A DNA stretch of 64,000 nucleotides from UBA1402 sp964575345. Lineage in GTDB: Bacteria; Bacteroidota; Bacteroidia; Bacteroidales; UBA1402. Positions within the stretch are counted from its first letter, which is position 1. Every line of letters begins with the position of its first letter. Under the pieces are notes generated by a model that saw only the letters and a program-made list of their open reading frames with translations, did no database searches and was not told the DNA's origin. Position numbers and translations under genes: made by a program. Location: assembly GCA_964575345.1 (NCBI GenBank), contig CAZNQD010000004.1, positions 1 through 64,000 on the forward strand, given 5' to 3'. Shown here piece by piece: positions 51,427 through 60,673 of this stretch.

Positions 51427-53334
51427 ATGAAATACGGATTCGTCAAAGTAGGAGCAGCACTGCCCGTGGTAAGGGTCGGAGACTGCATGCACAATGCAGA
51501 GGCCATTATTGAGCTTATGCATGAGGCCGAAAAAGAACAGGCCGCTGTTGTTTGTTTTCCCGAATTGGCCGTTACAGCCTATACCTGTGGGGATTTGTTT
51601 TTTCAGCAGCACCTGCTTGATTCTGCAGAGCAGGCCTTGGGCAGGATAACCGAAGCCAGCTCAGGCATGAAGCTCCTGGTTTTTGTGGGCTGCCCTTTGC
51701 GTCGGAACAATAAACTCTACAACACCGCGGTTTGTATTCAGGATGGCAGGATATTGGCTGCTATACCCAAAACCTATCTGCCCAATAAACACGAGTTTTA
51801 TGAAAAACGTTGGTTTTCGCCCGCCGGAGAAGACCTGCACGACAAACTGGAATTACTGGGACAACAAGTGCTTTTCGGCAGCAATATTCTGCTTTGTTCG
51901 GGCCAGCTGAAAGTGGCGGCCGAAATCTGCGAAGACCTTTGGGCTCCCATACCCAGGAGCAGCGATCATTGCCTGGCAGGAGCCAACCTGATAGTCAATC
52001 TGTCGGCCAGCAACGAGCTGAGCGGAAAAAATCGTTATCTGAGACAATTGCTTTCACAACAATCGGCCCGTTGCCTGTCGGCCTATGTATACGCTTCCTG
52101 CGGCTGGGGAGAATCCAGTACCGACCTGGTTTTTGCCGGCAATGGTTACGTGCTCGAAAATGGGGTTATTTTGGCCGAAAGCAAACGTTTTCATATGGAC
52201 AAACAATTGATCTGTTCCGAGATTGACACCGAACGTCTGCTCTCGGAACGTCTGGCCAACGATTGTTTCATAGAGGAATCCCTGTCTTATACCAAACTGA
52301 ATTTCAATTTCGCACCCGACGATACACTCAGACTGTCCCGCACCATCAATCCCCATCCTTTTGTTCCTACGGCCGACAGCATGGACGAGAGCTGCGAAGA
52401 AATCTTTTCCATTCAGGTGGCCGGCCTTGCCAAACGCCTGCATCATACCAATATTTCCAGGCTCGTTTTGGGCATCTCCGGAGGCCTGGATTCTACCCTG
52501 GCATTGATGGTGGCCGTAAAAACCATGGACAAACTGGGATGGGACAGAAAAAACATTCATGGCATCACCATGCCCGGCTTTGGCACCAGCCAACGCACTT
52601 ACCGGAATGCAAACAACCTGATGAAATCTCTGGGTGTCAGCATGAAAGAAATAGATATCAAAGCTGCCTGCACACAGCATTTCAAAGATATCGGACACGA
52701 TTCGTCCATTCACGACGCCACCTACGAAAACACCCAGGCCAGGGAACGCACCCAAATCCTGATGGATTACGCCAATAAAATTCAGGCTCTGGTAATTGGC
52801 ACAGGCGATTTATCAGAGCTTGCTTTGGGCTGGGCAACCTATAACGGAGACCACATGTCGATGTACGGAATCAATGCCGGCGTCCCAAAAACTCTGGTCC
52901 GATACCTTTTGCACTGGCTGGCCGGGCAAACGTCCGTCCTGCAGAGCAAAAACACTCTGCTGGACATCATCGATACCCCTGTAAGCCCTGAACTCCTGCC
53001 CCTGAGCTCCGAAGGCAGGATCAGCCAAATTACCGAAGAGGTGGTTGGCCCCTATGAGCTCCACGACTTCTTCCTTTTCTACCTGCTTCGCTACGGTTTC
53101 AGGCCTTCAAAAATCTTATTCCTTGCCACGCAGGCTTTCGGAAATCAGTACAAACCCGACTTTATCCGCCAATGGCTTAAGGTGTTTATCGAACGCTTTT
53201 TTAAACAACAGTACAAACGTTCCTGCCTGCCCGACGGGCCCAAAGTGGGCTCGGTAAATCTTTCGCCCCGGGGCGACTGGCGTATGCCCAGCGATGCCGA
53301 ATGCCGTATTTGGTTAGAGGATTTAAACGATTGA
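51427..53334 (+). CDS. nadE: Glutamine-dependent NAD+ synthetase
   Basis: About 635 residues. The N-terminal nitrilase-like glutaminase domain (about 1-290) has the Glu in CFPELAVTAYTCGDLF, the Lys in IPKTYLPN and the Cys nucleophile in AAEICEDLWAP. The C-terminal synthetase domain (about 320-635) has the ATP-pyrophosphatase P-loop LGISGGLDSTLAL and VIGTGDLSELALGWATYNGDHMSMYG. It makes NAD+ from nicotinate adenine dinucleotide, glutamine and ATP in the cytoplasm. NAD kinase is encoded 3 kb downstream. The ATG at 51427 (MKYGFVKVGAA) is the start. Confidence 0.96.
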   Translation: MKYGFVKVGAALPVVRVGDCMHNAEAIIELMHEAEKEQAAVVCFPELAVTAYTCGDLFFQQHLLDSAEQALGRITEASSGMKLLVFVGCPLRRNNKLYNTAVCIQDGRILAAIPKTYLPNKHEFYEKRWFSPAGEDLHDKLELLGQQVLFGSNILLCSGQLKVAAEICEDLWAPIPRSSDHCLAGANLIVNLSASNELSGKNRYLRQLLSQQSARCLSAYVYASCGWGESSTDLVFAGNGYVLENGVILAESKRFHMDKQLICSEIDTERLLSERLANDCFIEESLSYTKLNFNFAPDDTLRLSRTINPHPFVPTADSMDESCEEIFSIQVAGLAKRLHHTNISRLVLGISGGLDSTLALMVAVKTMDKLGWDRKNIHGITMPGFGTSQRTYRNANNLMKSLGVSMKEIDIKAACTQHFKDIGHDSSIHDATYENTQARERTQILMDYANKIQALVIGTGDLSELALGWATYNGDHMSMYGINAGVPKTLVRYLLHWLAGQTSVLQSKNTLLDIIDTPVSPELLPLSSEGRISQITEEVVGPYELHDFFLFYLLRYGFRPSKILFLATQAFGNQYKPDFIRQWLKVFIERFFKQQYKRSCLPDGPKVGSVNLSPRGDWRMPSDAECRIWLEDLND

Positions 53335-53335
53335 A

Positions 53336-53466
53336 TATTTTTGTTTGCCCGGTTGCACATCTCAATATTTTTTCTTTTCTTTGCAGCCGTTTTGCGTAAC
53401 CGCTGTCGAGTATAGTGAGGCTCGGGAATGTTGCGTCATTTCTAACGACTAAAAAGAGTATTTATC
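53336..53466 (+). promoter_or_regulatory. rplS leader region with -7 box
   Basis: TATTTTTG at 53336-53343, and a second weaker TTTTCTTTGCAG-type box near 53375-53386. The leader has a small CGAG/CTCG hairpin around 53408-53425. I cannot say whether it is an autoregulatory L19 leader. Confidence 0.35.
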
Positions 53467-53814
53467 ATGGACTTGATTAAAGTTGCCGAAGAAGCCTTTG
53501 CTACCGGCAAAGTTCATCCAAAATTCAAAAGCGGCGACACAGTGACTGTTGCCTACCGCATCAAAGAAGGCAATAAAGAACGTATTCAGAACTACCGCGG
53601 TGTCGTGATTAAAATCAACGGCAGCGGCAGCAAAAAACGTTTCACCTGCCGTAAAATGTCTGAAAACATCGGAGTTGAACGAATTTTCCCCCTGGAATCT
53701 CCCTTTATTGAATCCATTACCGTAAATAAGATCGGTAAAATCAGAAGGGCTAAGTTGTATTACCTCAGGGCCCTGACAGGGAAAAAAGCCCGCATCAAAG
53801 AAAAAAGATTCTAA
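53467..53814 (+). CDS. rplS: 50S ribosomal protein L19
   Basis: 115 residues, the usual size. The L19 features are clear: KFKSGDTVTVAYRIKEGNKERIQNYRGVVI, GSKKRFTCRKMSENIGVERIFPLESPFIESI, and the C-terminal GKIRRAKLYYLRALTGKKARIKEKRF. Lies at the 30S-50S interface. Followed by a strong intrinsic terminator. Confidence 0.98.
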   Translation: MDLIKVAEEAFATGKVHPKFKSGDTVTVAYRIKEGNKERIQNYRGVVIKINGSGSKKRFTCRKMSENIGVERIFPLESPFIESITVNKIGKIRRAKLYYLRALTGKKARIKEKRF

Positions 53815-53833
53815 GGGCGCTCTATTCCATACA

Positions 53834-53866
53834 GAAAAGCAACCGGCGCAAGCGGTTGCTTTTTTT
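53834..53866 (+). terminator. Rho-independent terminator after rplS
   Basis: GCAACCG (53839-53845), a 7-base loop and CGGTTGC (53853-53859), extended by A-T pairs, then a run of seven T. Confidence 0.85.
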
Positions 53867-53897
53867 GTCTGTATACAAATCATTGCCTGTATCTGCC

Positions 53898-56372
53898 ATG
53901 AAAAAAAACATCGCTCTCCCCTTCCTGTGTAGCCTCTTGATCCACCTGAGCTGCTTTGCCCAGGAAAATCAGCCTGTGCAAACGGCTGCAGAAGACAAGG
54001 CCATACAATACATGACAGCCCAGCTCAGGGCTTTCCCACAGGAAAAGGTTTACCTGCATCACGACAAACCCTATTATTCAGCCGGTGACACCATCTGGTT
54101 TCGGGCCTATATGGTTCATGCTGCTCTGCATCAACCTATGGCTTACAGCCGTTACATCTACGTAGAACTGGTCAACGACAGCAAACAGGTGGTTTCGAGA
54201 ATCAAAATAAGACCCGAAGAAGGGTTTTATTACAGCCAGATGCCAGTCAAAGCCGATATTGCAGCCGGAAAATACTTCCTGAGAGCCTATACTAATTACA
54301 TGCGCAATCTCGAAGAGGATTATTTTTTTCACAAAGAAATTTACATAGGCAATTTAATCACTCCCGATGCAGAGACAAACCTCAGCGAAGCTTCTGCCCC
54401 CGTTCAGGCTGCCGCAAAAAACAAAGAACATACTTCGCAGGAAAACACACAACAATACGATATACAATTTTTCCCCGAAGGGGGCCATCTGATCAGCGGC
54501 AACATGCAAACTATAGCCTTTAAGGCTATCGACCCCGAAGGCTGGGGGACCGATGTACACGGCCGTATCCTGAAAAACGGAAAAGACGAAATCTGCACTT
54601 TCAACAGCACCCACCTGGGCATGGGATACTTTGGGCTTTACACTGAGCCGGGATGCCGGTATACGGCCGTTTGCGAAAACCAGGCAGGTGAAACCCTTAC
54701 TGTCGATCTGCCTCAGCCCAGCGATTCCAGCTATGCACTAAGTGTCAACCAATTGCCCGACAAGTTACATCTGAGCGTCCTCAAACCTAAGGGCAACCCG
54801 CTACAGGAAGAGTTGTCGATTCTGGTCCACATGCGCGGCCTGCCCATGTTTAAATCTAAAGTCGCGGCCGGCACCAATTTACTGAGCCTTCCCAAGGCCG
54901 GGCTGGGCTCCGGAGTGCTGCACATCCTATTGCTCAATGCCGAAGCCGAAATACTCAGCGAAAGGTTGGTATTTATTAAAGGCAAGGACCGGGCGGGTGC
55001 CGAAATCACTTTCGACAAAGACACCTACGGTCCGCGCGAAGCAGCAAGAGCTGATCTGCAGATATGGAACAGCCTTGGACAAGGCTTTCAGGGCAGTTTA
55101 TCCCTGAGCATCACCGACGACAATCTGATAGATACCGATTCCAATGCCCTGAGCATAGAAAGCTATTTATTGCTCTGTTCCGAACTCAAAGGCTATATTG
55201 AACAGCCCCAGGCTTATTTTTTACCGGGGAACAAGTCAGCGGCCTCACAGCTTGATATATTGATGATGACCCAGGGCTGGAGGCGTTACAACATGCCGCA
55301 AGTCATCAAAGGAGAACTCGATCAGGCCAACCGCTTTGAAATGGAAATTGGCGCCACATTGTGCGGGAAAATTCAAACTTACCCTTTCAGAAGAGGTCTG
55401 CCCAACGTAAACGTTTTCAGCCTGAGCAGCAAACACGGCTATTACAACGCTACAGTGACAGATATAGGAGGACGTTTCTGCTTTGATGGATTTGAATTTC
55501 CCGACAGCTCGGTCTTTTTTGTACAAGCCGAGAAAAAACCGGGCAATGTCATCGAATTGGTGGCCGAAAGCGAAGATTTTCCGCCGGCCTTCCCCTACGG
55601 GCTCAAACCCAAAACCGCTCTTCAGGACGAAACTATAGATAATTTTCTTAACTCCAGCCGCGACAGGTATTTTTACGAAAACGGCCCCCTGGTTATCAAC
55701 CTTGAAGAAGTACAAGTGATAGGCAAAAAAGAAGACAGGGCCAAAAACCTTCGCGAAGAAAGGGGTGCCATGTATTTTTCGTCCAGTTATACCATCGAAG
55801 CACAAGAGATCGAAGAAATGGGAGGTGCCACCCTGCTGGATGTTTTAATCCGTGTCCCCGGCATTACCCTGAATGCCGACAACACCGGCGTATTATTGCG
55901 CAATGCAACCCCTCTTATCCAGGTTGACAATTTCAAAGGCAGGATGGAAGATCTGAGCATCATCAACCTTAGCGAAGTGGAAATGATCGATATCCTGAAA
56001 GATCCGGCCGAAACAGCCCTTTTCGGCAATGAGGGCCAAAACGGAGTCATTTGCATTTACCTTAAGCGCGGAGGCCGTAACGCCCCCAGGGAATTGGGCA
56101 GCCATCAAAAACTCATCACTTATATGGGCTACACGCCTCCTGTTGAGTTTTATCAACCCAAGTACTTTATTTCTTCCGTAAAAGAAAGCACCAAACCCGA
56201 TCTGAGAAGCACCATATACTGGAAACCCAACCTGCTTACCGACGAAAACGGACATGCCGAAATCCGCTTCTATACGGCAGATCTGGCCGGAACGTATAGC
56301 CTTGTTCTGGAGGGCATCAGCCCCGAAGGAGAAATACTGCGACATGTTCAAAAGCTTGAACTCCGCAAATAG
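53898..56372 (+). CDS. MG2 / TonB-plug domain surface-associated protein without barrel
   Basis: About 824 residues. After a signal peptide comes an alpha-2-macroglobulin MG2-type domain (about 45-150, QEKVYLHHDKPYYSAGDTIWFRAYMVHA). Then there are beta-rich domains, a carboxypeptidase-regulatory-like segment near 490-560 (AYPFRRGLPNVNVFSL, GRFCFDGFEF), a TonB-receptor plug-like domain (about 635-735: ATLLDVLIRVPGITL, VEMIDILKDPAETALFGNEGQNGVI) and a C-terminal MG-like domain (STIYWKPNLLTDENGHAEIRFYTADLAGTY). There is no outer-membrane barrel. Proteins of this layout are common in Bacteroidetes and uncharacterised. The ATG at 53898 begins the signal peptide (MKKNIALPFLCSLLIH); the longer frame starts inside the rplS terminator. 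Confidence 0.82.
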   Translation: MKKNIALPFLCSLLIHLSCFAQENQPVQTAAEDKAIQYMTAQLRAFPQEKVYLHHDKPYYSAGDTIWFRAYMVHAALHQPMAYSRYIYVELVNDSKQVVSRIKIRPEEGFYYSQMPVKADIAAGKYFLRAYTNYMRNLEEDYFFHKEIYIGNLITPDAETNLSEASAPVQAAAKNKEHTSQENTQQYDIQFFPEGGHLISGNMQTIAFKAIDPEGWGTDVHGRILKNGKDEICTFNSTHLGMGYFGLYTEPGCRYTAVCENQAGETLTVDLPQPSDSSYALSVNQLPDKLHLSVLKPKGNPLQEELSILVHMRGLPMFKSKVAAGTNLLSLPKAGLGSGVLHILLLNAEAEILSERLVFIKGKDRAGAEITFDKDTYGPREAARADLQIWNSLGQGFQGSLSLSITDDNLIDTDSNALSIESYLLLCSELKGYIEQPQAYFLPGNKSAASQLDILMMTQGWRRYNMPQVIKGELDQANRFEMEIGATLCGKIQTYPFRRGLPNVNVFSLSSKHGYYNATVTDIGGRFCFDGFEFPDSSVFFVQAEKKPGNVIELVAESEDFPPAFPYGLKPKTALQDETIDNFLNSSRDRYFYENGPLVINLEEVQVIGKKEDRAKNLREERGAMYFSSSYTIEAQEIEEMGGATLLDVLIRVPGITLNADNTGVLLRNATPLIQVDNFKGRMEDLSIINLSEVEMIDILKDPAETALFGNEGQNGVICIYLKRGGRNAPRELGSHQKLITYMGYTPPVEFYQPKYFISSVKESTKPDLRSTIYWKPNLLTDENGHAEIRFYTADLAGTYSLVLEGISPEGEILRHVQKLELRK

Positions 56373-56387
56373 AGGTTTTTGTTAAAT

Positions 56388-57266
56388 TCAGGTAGTCCTG
56401 AGATCCTTGCCCCACATCATCTTGGCTCTGAGCGTTTGCACAAAGCTCTGGCTTTTCCTGCGTACGATTCGTATGGGAAAATCTGCCCTTACCACGCGTA
56501 AATGAGCACTTCCGGGCAAGGGAAAAGAACGTCCGTCCAGTGCCACCAAAAAATGCTGGCTGCGGCTTTCGACCCTGAGGTCTATTACTGAACGGTCACT
56601 CAGCACGATTGTACGAACCGTCAGGCTGTGGGGAGCCACCGGAGCCAGGATAATACTGGGATTTTCAGGGAACAAAATAGGGCCGCCCACACTCAGGGCA
56701 TAGGCCGTGGAGCCGGTGGATGTAGCTACAATCAGGCCGTCTGCCTGATAATCGTTCAGGTATTCCCCGTTCAGAGAAGCGTGTATATGTAACATAGCCG
56801 AAATGTCTCTCTTGAGTACGGCAATCTCGTTCAATGCATTAGGATAATCGGGCAGCTTGCAGTCGGGACTTTGCAGACAGATCTGGTTGTGGTTTTCCAG
56901 AACGACATCATCGGCCAGCAATTCCGACAGCATAGCCCTTGTTTCCTTGTAATCGGTGGCAGATAAAAAACCCAGGCGCCCGGTATTGATGCCCAGGATC
57001 GGAATACCTTTGCCTCCCACTCTGCGGGCCACATTGAGCAAGGTGCCGTCCCCTCCTATACTCAGGGCATAATCGGCATCGAACTCATTGTCCTCCCTCA
57101 GGCTGAATGCCGGAAGAATGGTATCCATACCCAGTTGTTTCAGACAGGCATAGTATTGGCTGCACAGCAACACTTCCACTTTAGTCCGGGCAATCTCTTC
57201 CAGAATAAATTTGATTTGATCTTGTTTTTCTGCCTGAAAAGGTTTTCCAAAAAGGGCAATTCTCAT
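56388..57266 (-). CDS. nadK: NAD kinase
   Basis: Phosphorylates NAD+ to NADP+. 292 residues, with the essential GGDGTLLNVARRV near residue 75, GINTGRLGFLS, the NEIAVLKRD motif, DGLIVATSTGSTAYALSVGGPI and APHSLTVRTIVLSD. All are family signatures. Convergent with the plug protein and divergent from pdxJ; this nadK/pdxJ head-to-head arrangement is common in the phylum. Confidence 0.97.
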   Translation of the reverse strand: MRIALFGKPFQAEKQDQIKFILEEIARTKVEVLLCSQYYACLKQLGMDTILPAFSLREDNEFDADYALSIGGDGTLLNVARRVGGKGIPILGINTGRLGFLSATDYKETRAMLSELLADDVVLENHNQICLQSPDCKLPDYPNALNEIAVLKRDISAMLHIHASLNGEYLNDYQADGLIVATSTGSTAYALSVGGPILFPENPSIILAPVAPHSLTVRTIVLSDRSVIDLRVESRSQHFLVALDGRSFPLPGSAHLRVVRADFPIRIVRRKSQSFVQTLRAKMMWGKDLRTT

Positions 57267-57347
57267 AGGTTTTGAACTTAAATATCTTAATTATTTGTAA
57301 TAATAATATTCTTTCCGAAAATTAAATCGTTCATCGGATTATTCCAT

Positions 57348-57355
57348 TATTTTTG
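57348..57355 (+). promoter_or_regulatory. -7 promoter box for pdxJ-exbB-exbD-tonB
   Basis: TATTTTTG. Transcription would begin near 57362, about 68 bases before the pdxJ ATG. Confidence 0.5.
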
Positions 57356-57429
57356 TACTCTTATTTGATTTGCATTATGTTTGAAGCCGTGACAGTTAAG
57401 ACGGCACAAAAGTGGGGAAAATTATTTAT

Positions 57430-58143
57430 ATGACAAAGTTAAGTGTAAACATCAACAAAATTGCCTTGTTGCGCAATGCCAGGGGAGCCAATTACCCCAA
57501 TATTTGCGAAATGGCCCTGCTTTGCGAAAAATACGGTGCTGATGGCATTACGGTACATCCCCGGCCCGACGGGAGGCATATTCGATATAAGGACGTGATG
57601 GATCTAAAACCTCTGTTAAGTACCGAATTCAACATCGAAGGCTATCCTTCGGCAGGTTTTATTGATCTGGTGCTGAAAGTTAAGCCTCATCAGGTAACCC
57701 TGGTGCCTGATGCTCCGGATGCCCTTACTTCGAATGCAGGCTGGGATTGCTTTAAACACGCTGCATTTCTGGCCGAAGTGCTGGATGCTTTTTGTTCAAA
57801 GGGGATAAGGACTTCACTCTTTGTAGAAACCGACAATAAACAAATAGAACAGGCAGCCAAACTGGGTGCCGACCGGGTGGAGCTGTACACCGGCCCCTAT
57901 GCCGAACGTTACCATAAAAACCCCGATGCCGCTGTAAAACCCTACGTACAAGCCGCACAAGCAGCCAGAAAAAACGGCTTGAGTATCAATGCCGGACACG
58001 ACCTGAATTTACATAATTTGCCCTTTTTCCGCCAGAGCATTCCATATACCGAAGAGGTTTCCATTGGGCATGCCTTAATTGTGGATGCCCTGCTTATGGG
58101 CCTGGAAAGCAGTATTCAATCTTATAAAAATTGTCTTAAATAA
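57430..58143 (+). CDS. pdxJ: Pyridoxine 5'-phosphate synthase
   Basis: Condenses 3-amino-1-phosphohydroxypropan-2-one with deoxyxylulose 5-phosphate to give pyridoxine phosphate, the precursor of the PLP used, for instance, by the decarboxylase at 37 kb. About 237 residues of TIM barrel, with KLSVNINKIALLRNARG, ADGITVHPRPDGRHI, VTLVPD, SLFVETD and LSINAGHDLNLHNLP. The ATG at 57430 was chosen over the upstream GTG at 57412, since MTKLSVNINK is the conserved N-terminus. First gene of a run with exbB, exbD and tonB. Confidence 0.96.
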   Translation: MTKLSVNINKIALLRNARGANYPNICEMALLCEKYGADGITVHPRPDGRHIRYKDVMDLKPLLSTEFNIEGYPSAGFIDLVLKVKPHQVTLVPDAPDALTSNAGWDCFKHAAFLAEVLDAFCSKGIRTSLFVETDNKQIEQAAKLGADRVELYTGPYAERYHKNPDAAVKPYVQAAQAARKNGLSINAGHDLNLHNLPFFRQSIPYTEEVSIGHALIVDALLMGLESSIQSYKNCLK

Positions 58144-58151
58144 TTATTTGT

Positions 58152-58859
58152 ATGAACTTCTTACTCTTACTTCAATCCGTCGCCGGAGATACTTTGCCCG
58201 ATTTAACTGCTTTGGCAGAAGGCGTCGAAACCAGCCAACGTATGAACTTTTTTGATATGGCAGTCAAGGGCGGCTGGATTATGATCCCCCTGTTACTGCT
58301 TTCGCTGGTGGCGGTATACATATTTATTGAGCGTAGCATTGCCCTGAAAAAGGCTTCCAAAGAAAATCCCAATTTCATGGAGCGCATCAAGGACTACATT
58401 TACGACGGCAACATCGATTCGGCCATCAAGTTGTGTAAACAGGCAGATAATCCCGCAGCCAGAATGATCGAAAAAGGCATCTCCCGTATAGGTCGTCCCA
58501 TGCACGATGTACAGGTGGCTATCGAAAACCTGGGCAACCTCGAAGTGGCCAGGATGGAAAAAGGACTCTCTCTGCTGGCAGCCGTATCGGGCGGAGCACC
58601 GATGATCGGTTTCCTGGGTACCGTGCTGGGTATGGTCAGAGCATTTTACGATATGGCCTCGGCTGGCAGCAATGTCGATATCACGCTGCTTTCGTCCGGT
58701 ATTTACACAGCCATGGTAACCACCGTGGCGGGCCTCATCATTGGTATTTGTGCCTATTTTGCGTATAACTACCTGGTGTCTCAGGTAAGCATAATAGTCA
58801 ATAATATGGAGGCCAAAACCATGGAATTCATGGATTTATTGAATGAACCTGCAAAATAA
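58152..58859 (+). CDS. exbB: ExbB/TolQ proton-channel subunit
   Basis: 235 residues with three transmembrane helices: about 35-55 (WIMIPLLLLSLVAVYIFIE), about 150-175 (GGAPMIGFLGTVLGMVRAF) and about 190-215 (TAMVTTVAGLIIGICAYFAYNYL). The ExbB/MotA signature AAVSGGAPMIGFLGTVLGM and the TM3 motif are canonical. With ExbD it uses the proton gradient to energise TonB, which drives outer-membrane receptors such as BtuB. It lies 8 bases after pdxJ and 9 before exbD. Confidence 0.95.
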   Translation: MNFLLLLQSVAGDTLPDLTALAEGVETSQRMNFFDMAVKGGWIMIPLLLLSLVAVYIFIERSIALKKASKENPNFMERIKDYIYDGNIDSAIKLCKQADNPAARMIEKGISRIGRPMHDVQVAIENLGNLEVARMEKGLSLLAAVSGGAPMIGFLGTVLGMVRAFYDMASAGSNVDITLLSSGIYTAMVTTVAGLIIGICAYFAYNYLVSQVSIIVNNMEAKTMEFMDLLNEPAK

Positions 58860-58868
58860 AAAACGGCT

Positions 58869-59282
58869 ATGGCCTTAAAAAGACAAAATAAGATAGATGC
58901 GAGCTTCAGTATGTCGTCTATGACCGACATCATCTTTTTGTTGCTCATTTTTTTCATGATCACGTCTACGGTAGTCCACCCCAACGCCATCAAGGTACTT
59001 TTGCCCCAAAGCAAACAACAAACATCTGCCAAACCTCTGACCCGGATCACGCTTGACAGTGACCTGAATTATTACGTAGCTTTCGGTAACGAAAAAGAAC
59101 AAGCCATTGCTTTCGAAGACATTGAGCGTTTTTTGCTCGAAACTATAGAAAAAGAACCCGATATGTATGTTGCACTGTATGCCGACGAAAGCATCCCATA
59201 CAGAGAACTCATCAAAGTTCTGAACATTTGCAACGATAATCATTTTAAATTGGTATTGGCCACCAGGCCTGCAAAAAAATGA
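58869..59282 (+). CDS. exbD: ExbD/TolR biopolymer-transport protein
   Basis: 137 residues with one N-terminal helix containing the essential membrane Asp (SMTDIIFLLLIFFMITSTVV) and a periplasmic domain ending in LYADESIPYRELIKVLNICNDNHFKLVLATRPA. Partner of ExbB. The stop overlaps the tonB start by 4 bases (ATGA). Confidence 0.95.
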   Translation: MALKRQNKIDASFSMSSMTDIIFLLLIFFMITSTVVHPNAIKVLLPQSKQQTSAKPLTRITLDSDLNYYVAFGNEKEQAIAFEDIERFLLETIEKEPDMYVALYADESIPYRELIKVLNICNDNHFKLVLATRPAKK

Positions 59283-60070
59283 CATCCAAAAAAAATGACA
59301 TAATCGCCATCACCGGTACTATCCTGGTTCACATCCTGTTGATAGTGTTCCTGATCTTTTTTGGCTATACGGCTCATATTCCCGACAGCGAAGAAGGCGT
59401 GACGGTGAATTTCGGAAACATCGACCTGGCAGCCGGCACTTTTGAGCCCCGGGGTGAGCCCCTGAGCCATCAACAATCTCAACCGCAATCTCCGGCCGAA
59501 AGAACACCGCTGCAATCGAACGACGAAGATCTTATCACTCAGGAGGACGAATCCATAGCCCTGGAGGCTGCCCGCAAACGCCAGGAAGAAGAAGCAGCCC
59601 GTAAACGCGAAGAAGAGCGGATACGTCAGGAACAGGAACGTAAAGCTGCCGAAATCAGAGAACAGGCTGCCCAGGCCTTCGGATCCAGTCAGAGACAACA
59701 AAACGAAAACCAGGGTTACGGACAGGAAGGCAGCGGCAACCAGGGCGATGTACAAGGCAGCACCGAATCAGCCAATATTACCGGCAGCGGTTCGGGCTAC
59801 GGCAACTTTTCACTCGACGGCCGCTCCGTTACGGGTGGTTTGCCCCGCCCCAGCTATTCGATTGAAGCCGAGGGGGTGGTTGTGATACGCATTACGGTGA
59901 ACAGCGCCGGAACTGTCATCTCAGCCGTTATAGACCTCCAGGGCACCGACACCGACAACACTGAATTGCGCAACGCTGCTTTAACGGCAGCGAAAAAGGC
60001 AAAGTTTAATGCCATTGACGGTACACGTAACCAAACGGGTACTATCACCTATCGTTTCCAGTTAAGATAA
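59279..60070 (+). CDS. TonB-like energy transducer
   Basis: 263 residues. One N-terminal transmembrane helix (IAITGTILVHILLIVFLIFFGY, with the Ser/Thr-His-type TonB start) is followed by a Gln/Glu/Arg-rich periplasmic spacer. The spacer includes a charged helix (about 95-135) and a Gly/Ser/Gln-rich tract. The C-terminal TonB domain (about 195-263: GGLPRPSYSIEAEGVVVIRITVNSAGTV, TYRFQLR) completes the ExbB-ExbD-TonB complex. The domain lacks the YP box and is closer to the short TolA/TonB-like forms. Final gene of the pdxJ operon. Confidence 0.87.
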   Translation: MTSKKNDIIAITGTILVHILLIVFLIFFGYTAHIPDSEEGVTVNFGNIDLAAGTFEPRGEPLSHQQSQPQSPAERTPLQSNDEDLITQEDESIALEAARKRQEEEAARKREEERIRQEQERKAAEIREQAAQAFGSSQRQQNENQGYGQEGSGNQGDVQGSTESANITGSGSGYGNFSLDGRSVTGGLPRPSYSIEAEGVVVIRITVNSAGTVISAVIDLQGTDTDNTELRNAALTAAKKAKFNAIDGTRNQTGTITYRFQLR

Positions 60071-60127
60071 TGTCGTACTGAAATAGCGATTTCAATACCT
60101 ATTTGTACCTACCTAAATTGAACCTAT

Positions 60128-60673
60128 ATGAAACTTTTATTGTTCTTGGCGCCGGGCTTCGAAGAAATAGAAGCTATTACTGTACTGGATATAGCACGCA
60201 GGGCCGGGCTTTCCATTCGTTCTGTTTCCATAAGCAACGAAAAAGCAGTAAGCGGAGCTCACCAAATCAGCCTGAATGCCGATTTGACCTTTGACGAAGT
60301 TAACTTTGATGAAGCCGAAGCCCTTATTCTGCCGGGTGGAATGCCGGGAACCAACAACCTCAACGCCCACGCAGGGCTAAAGAAGCAGTTGGTCAACTTT
60401 GCCCGGAATCCCGACAAAACCATAGCGGCCATTTGCGCAGCTCCTTTAATACTGGGAGACCTGGGCCTGCTGGACGGTAAAAAAGCCACCTGCTACCCCG
60501 GCTATGAGAGCCACCTGAGCAGGGCCAAATTGTCCAGAAAACCCGTTGTCAGAGACGGCAACATAATTACCGCCGACGGACCGGCTCACGCCATGCTGTT
60601 TGCGATCAAACTTGTTGATTATTTAGGGAATACCTTCCTGGCAGATGATATTACCAAGGGTTTGAACTACTAA
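60128..60673 (+). CDS. DJ-1/PfpI-family protein (YajL/ThiJ type)
   Basis: 181 residues. The family core is complete: FLAPGFEEIEAITVLDIARRAGL, an acidic Glu near residue 15, ALILPGGMPGTNNLNAH and AAICAAPLILGDLGLLDGKKATCYPG, where the Cys of AAICAAP is the oxidation-sensitive nucleophile. Members act as chaperones or in glyoxal/glycation defence; E. coli YajL is the closest by eye. Cytoplasmic. It ends one base before the convergent CorA-like gene. Confidence 0.92.
   Translation: MKLLLFLAPGFEEIEAITVLDIARRAGLSIRSVSISNEKAVSGAHQISLNADLTFDEVNFDEAEALILPGGMPGTNNLNAHAGLKKQLVNFARNPDKTIAAICAAPLILGDLGLLDGKKATCYPGYESHLSRAKLSRKPVVRDGNIITADGPAHAMLFAIKLVDYLGNTFLADDITKGLNY

Noticed and set aside
53375..53466. 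L19-type ribosomal protein leader
   Set aside because: Only one small hairpin is visible and I cannot match it to a known leader class.
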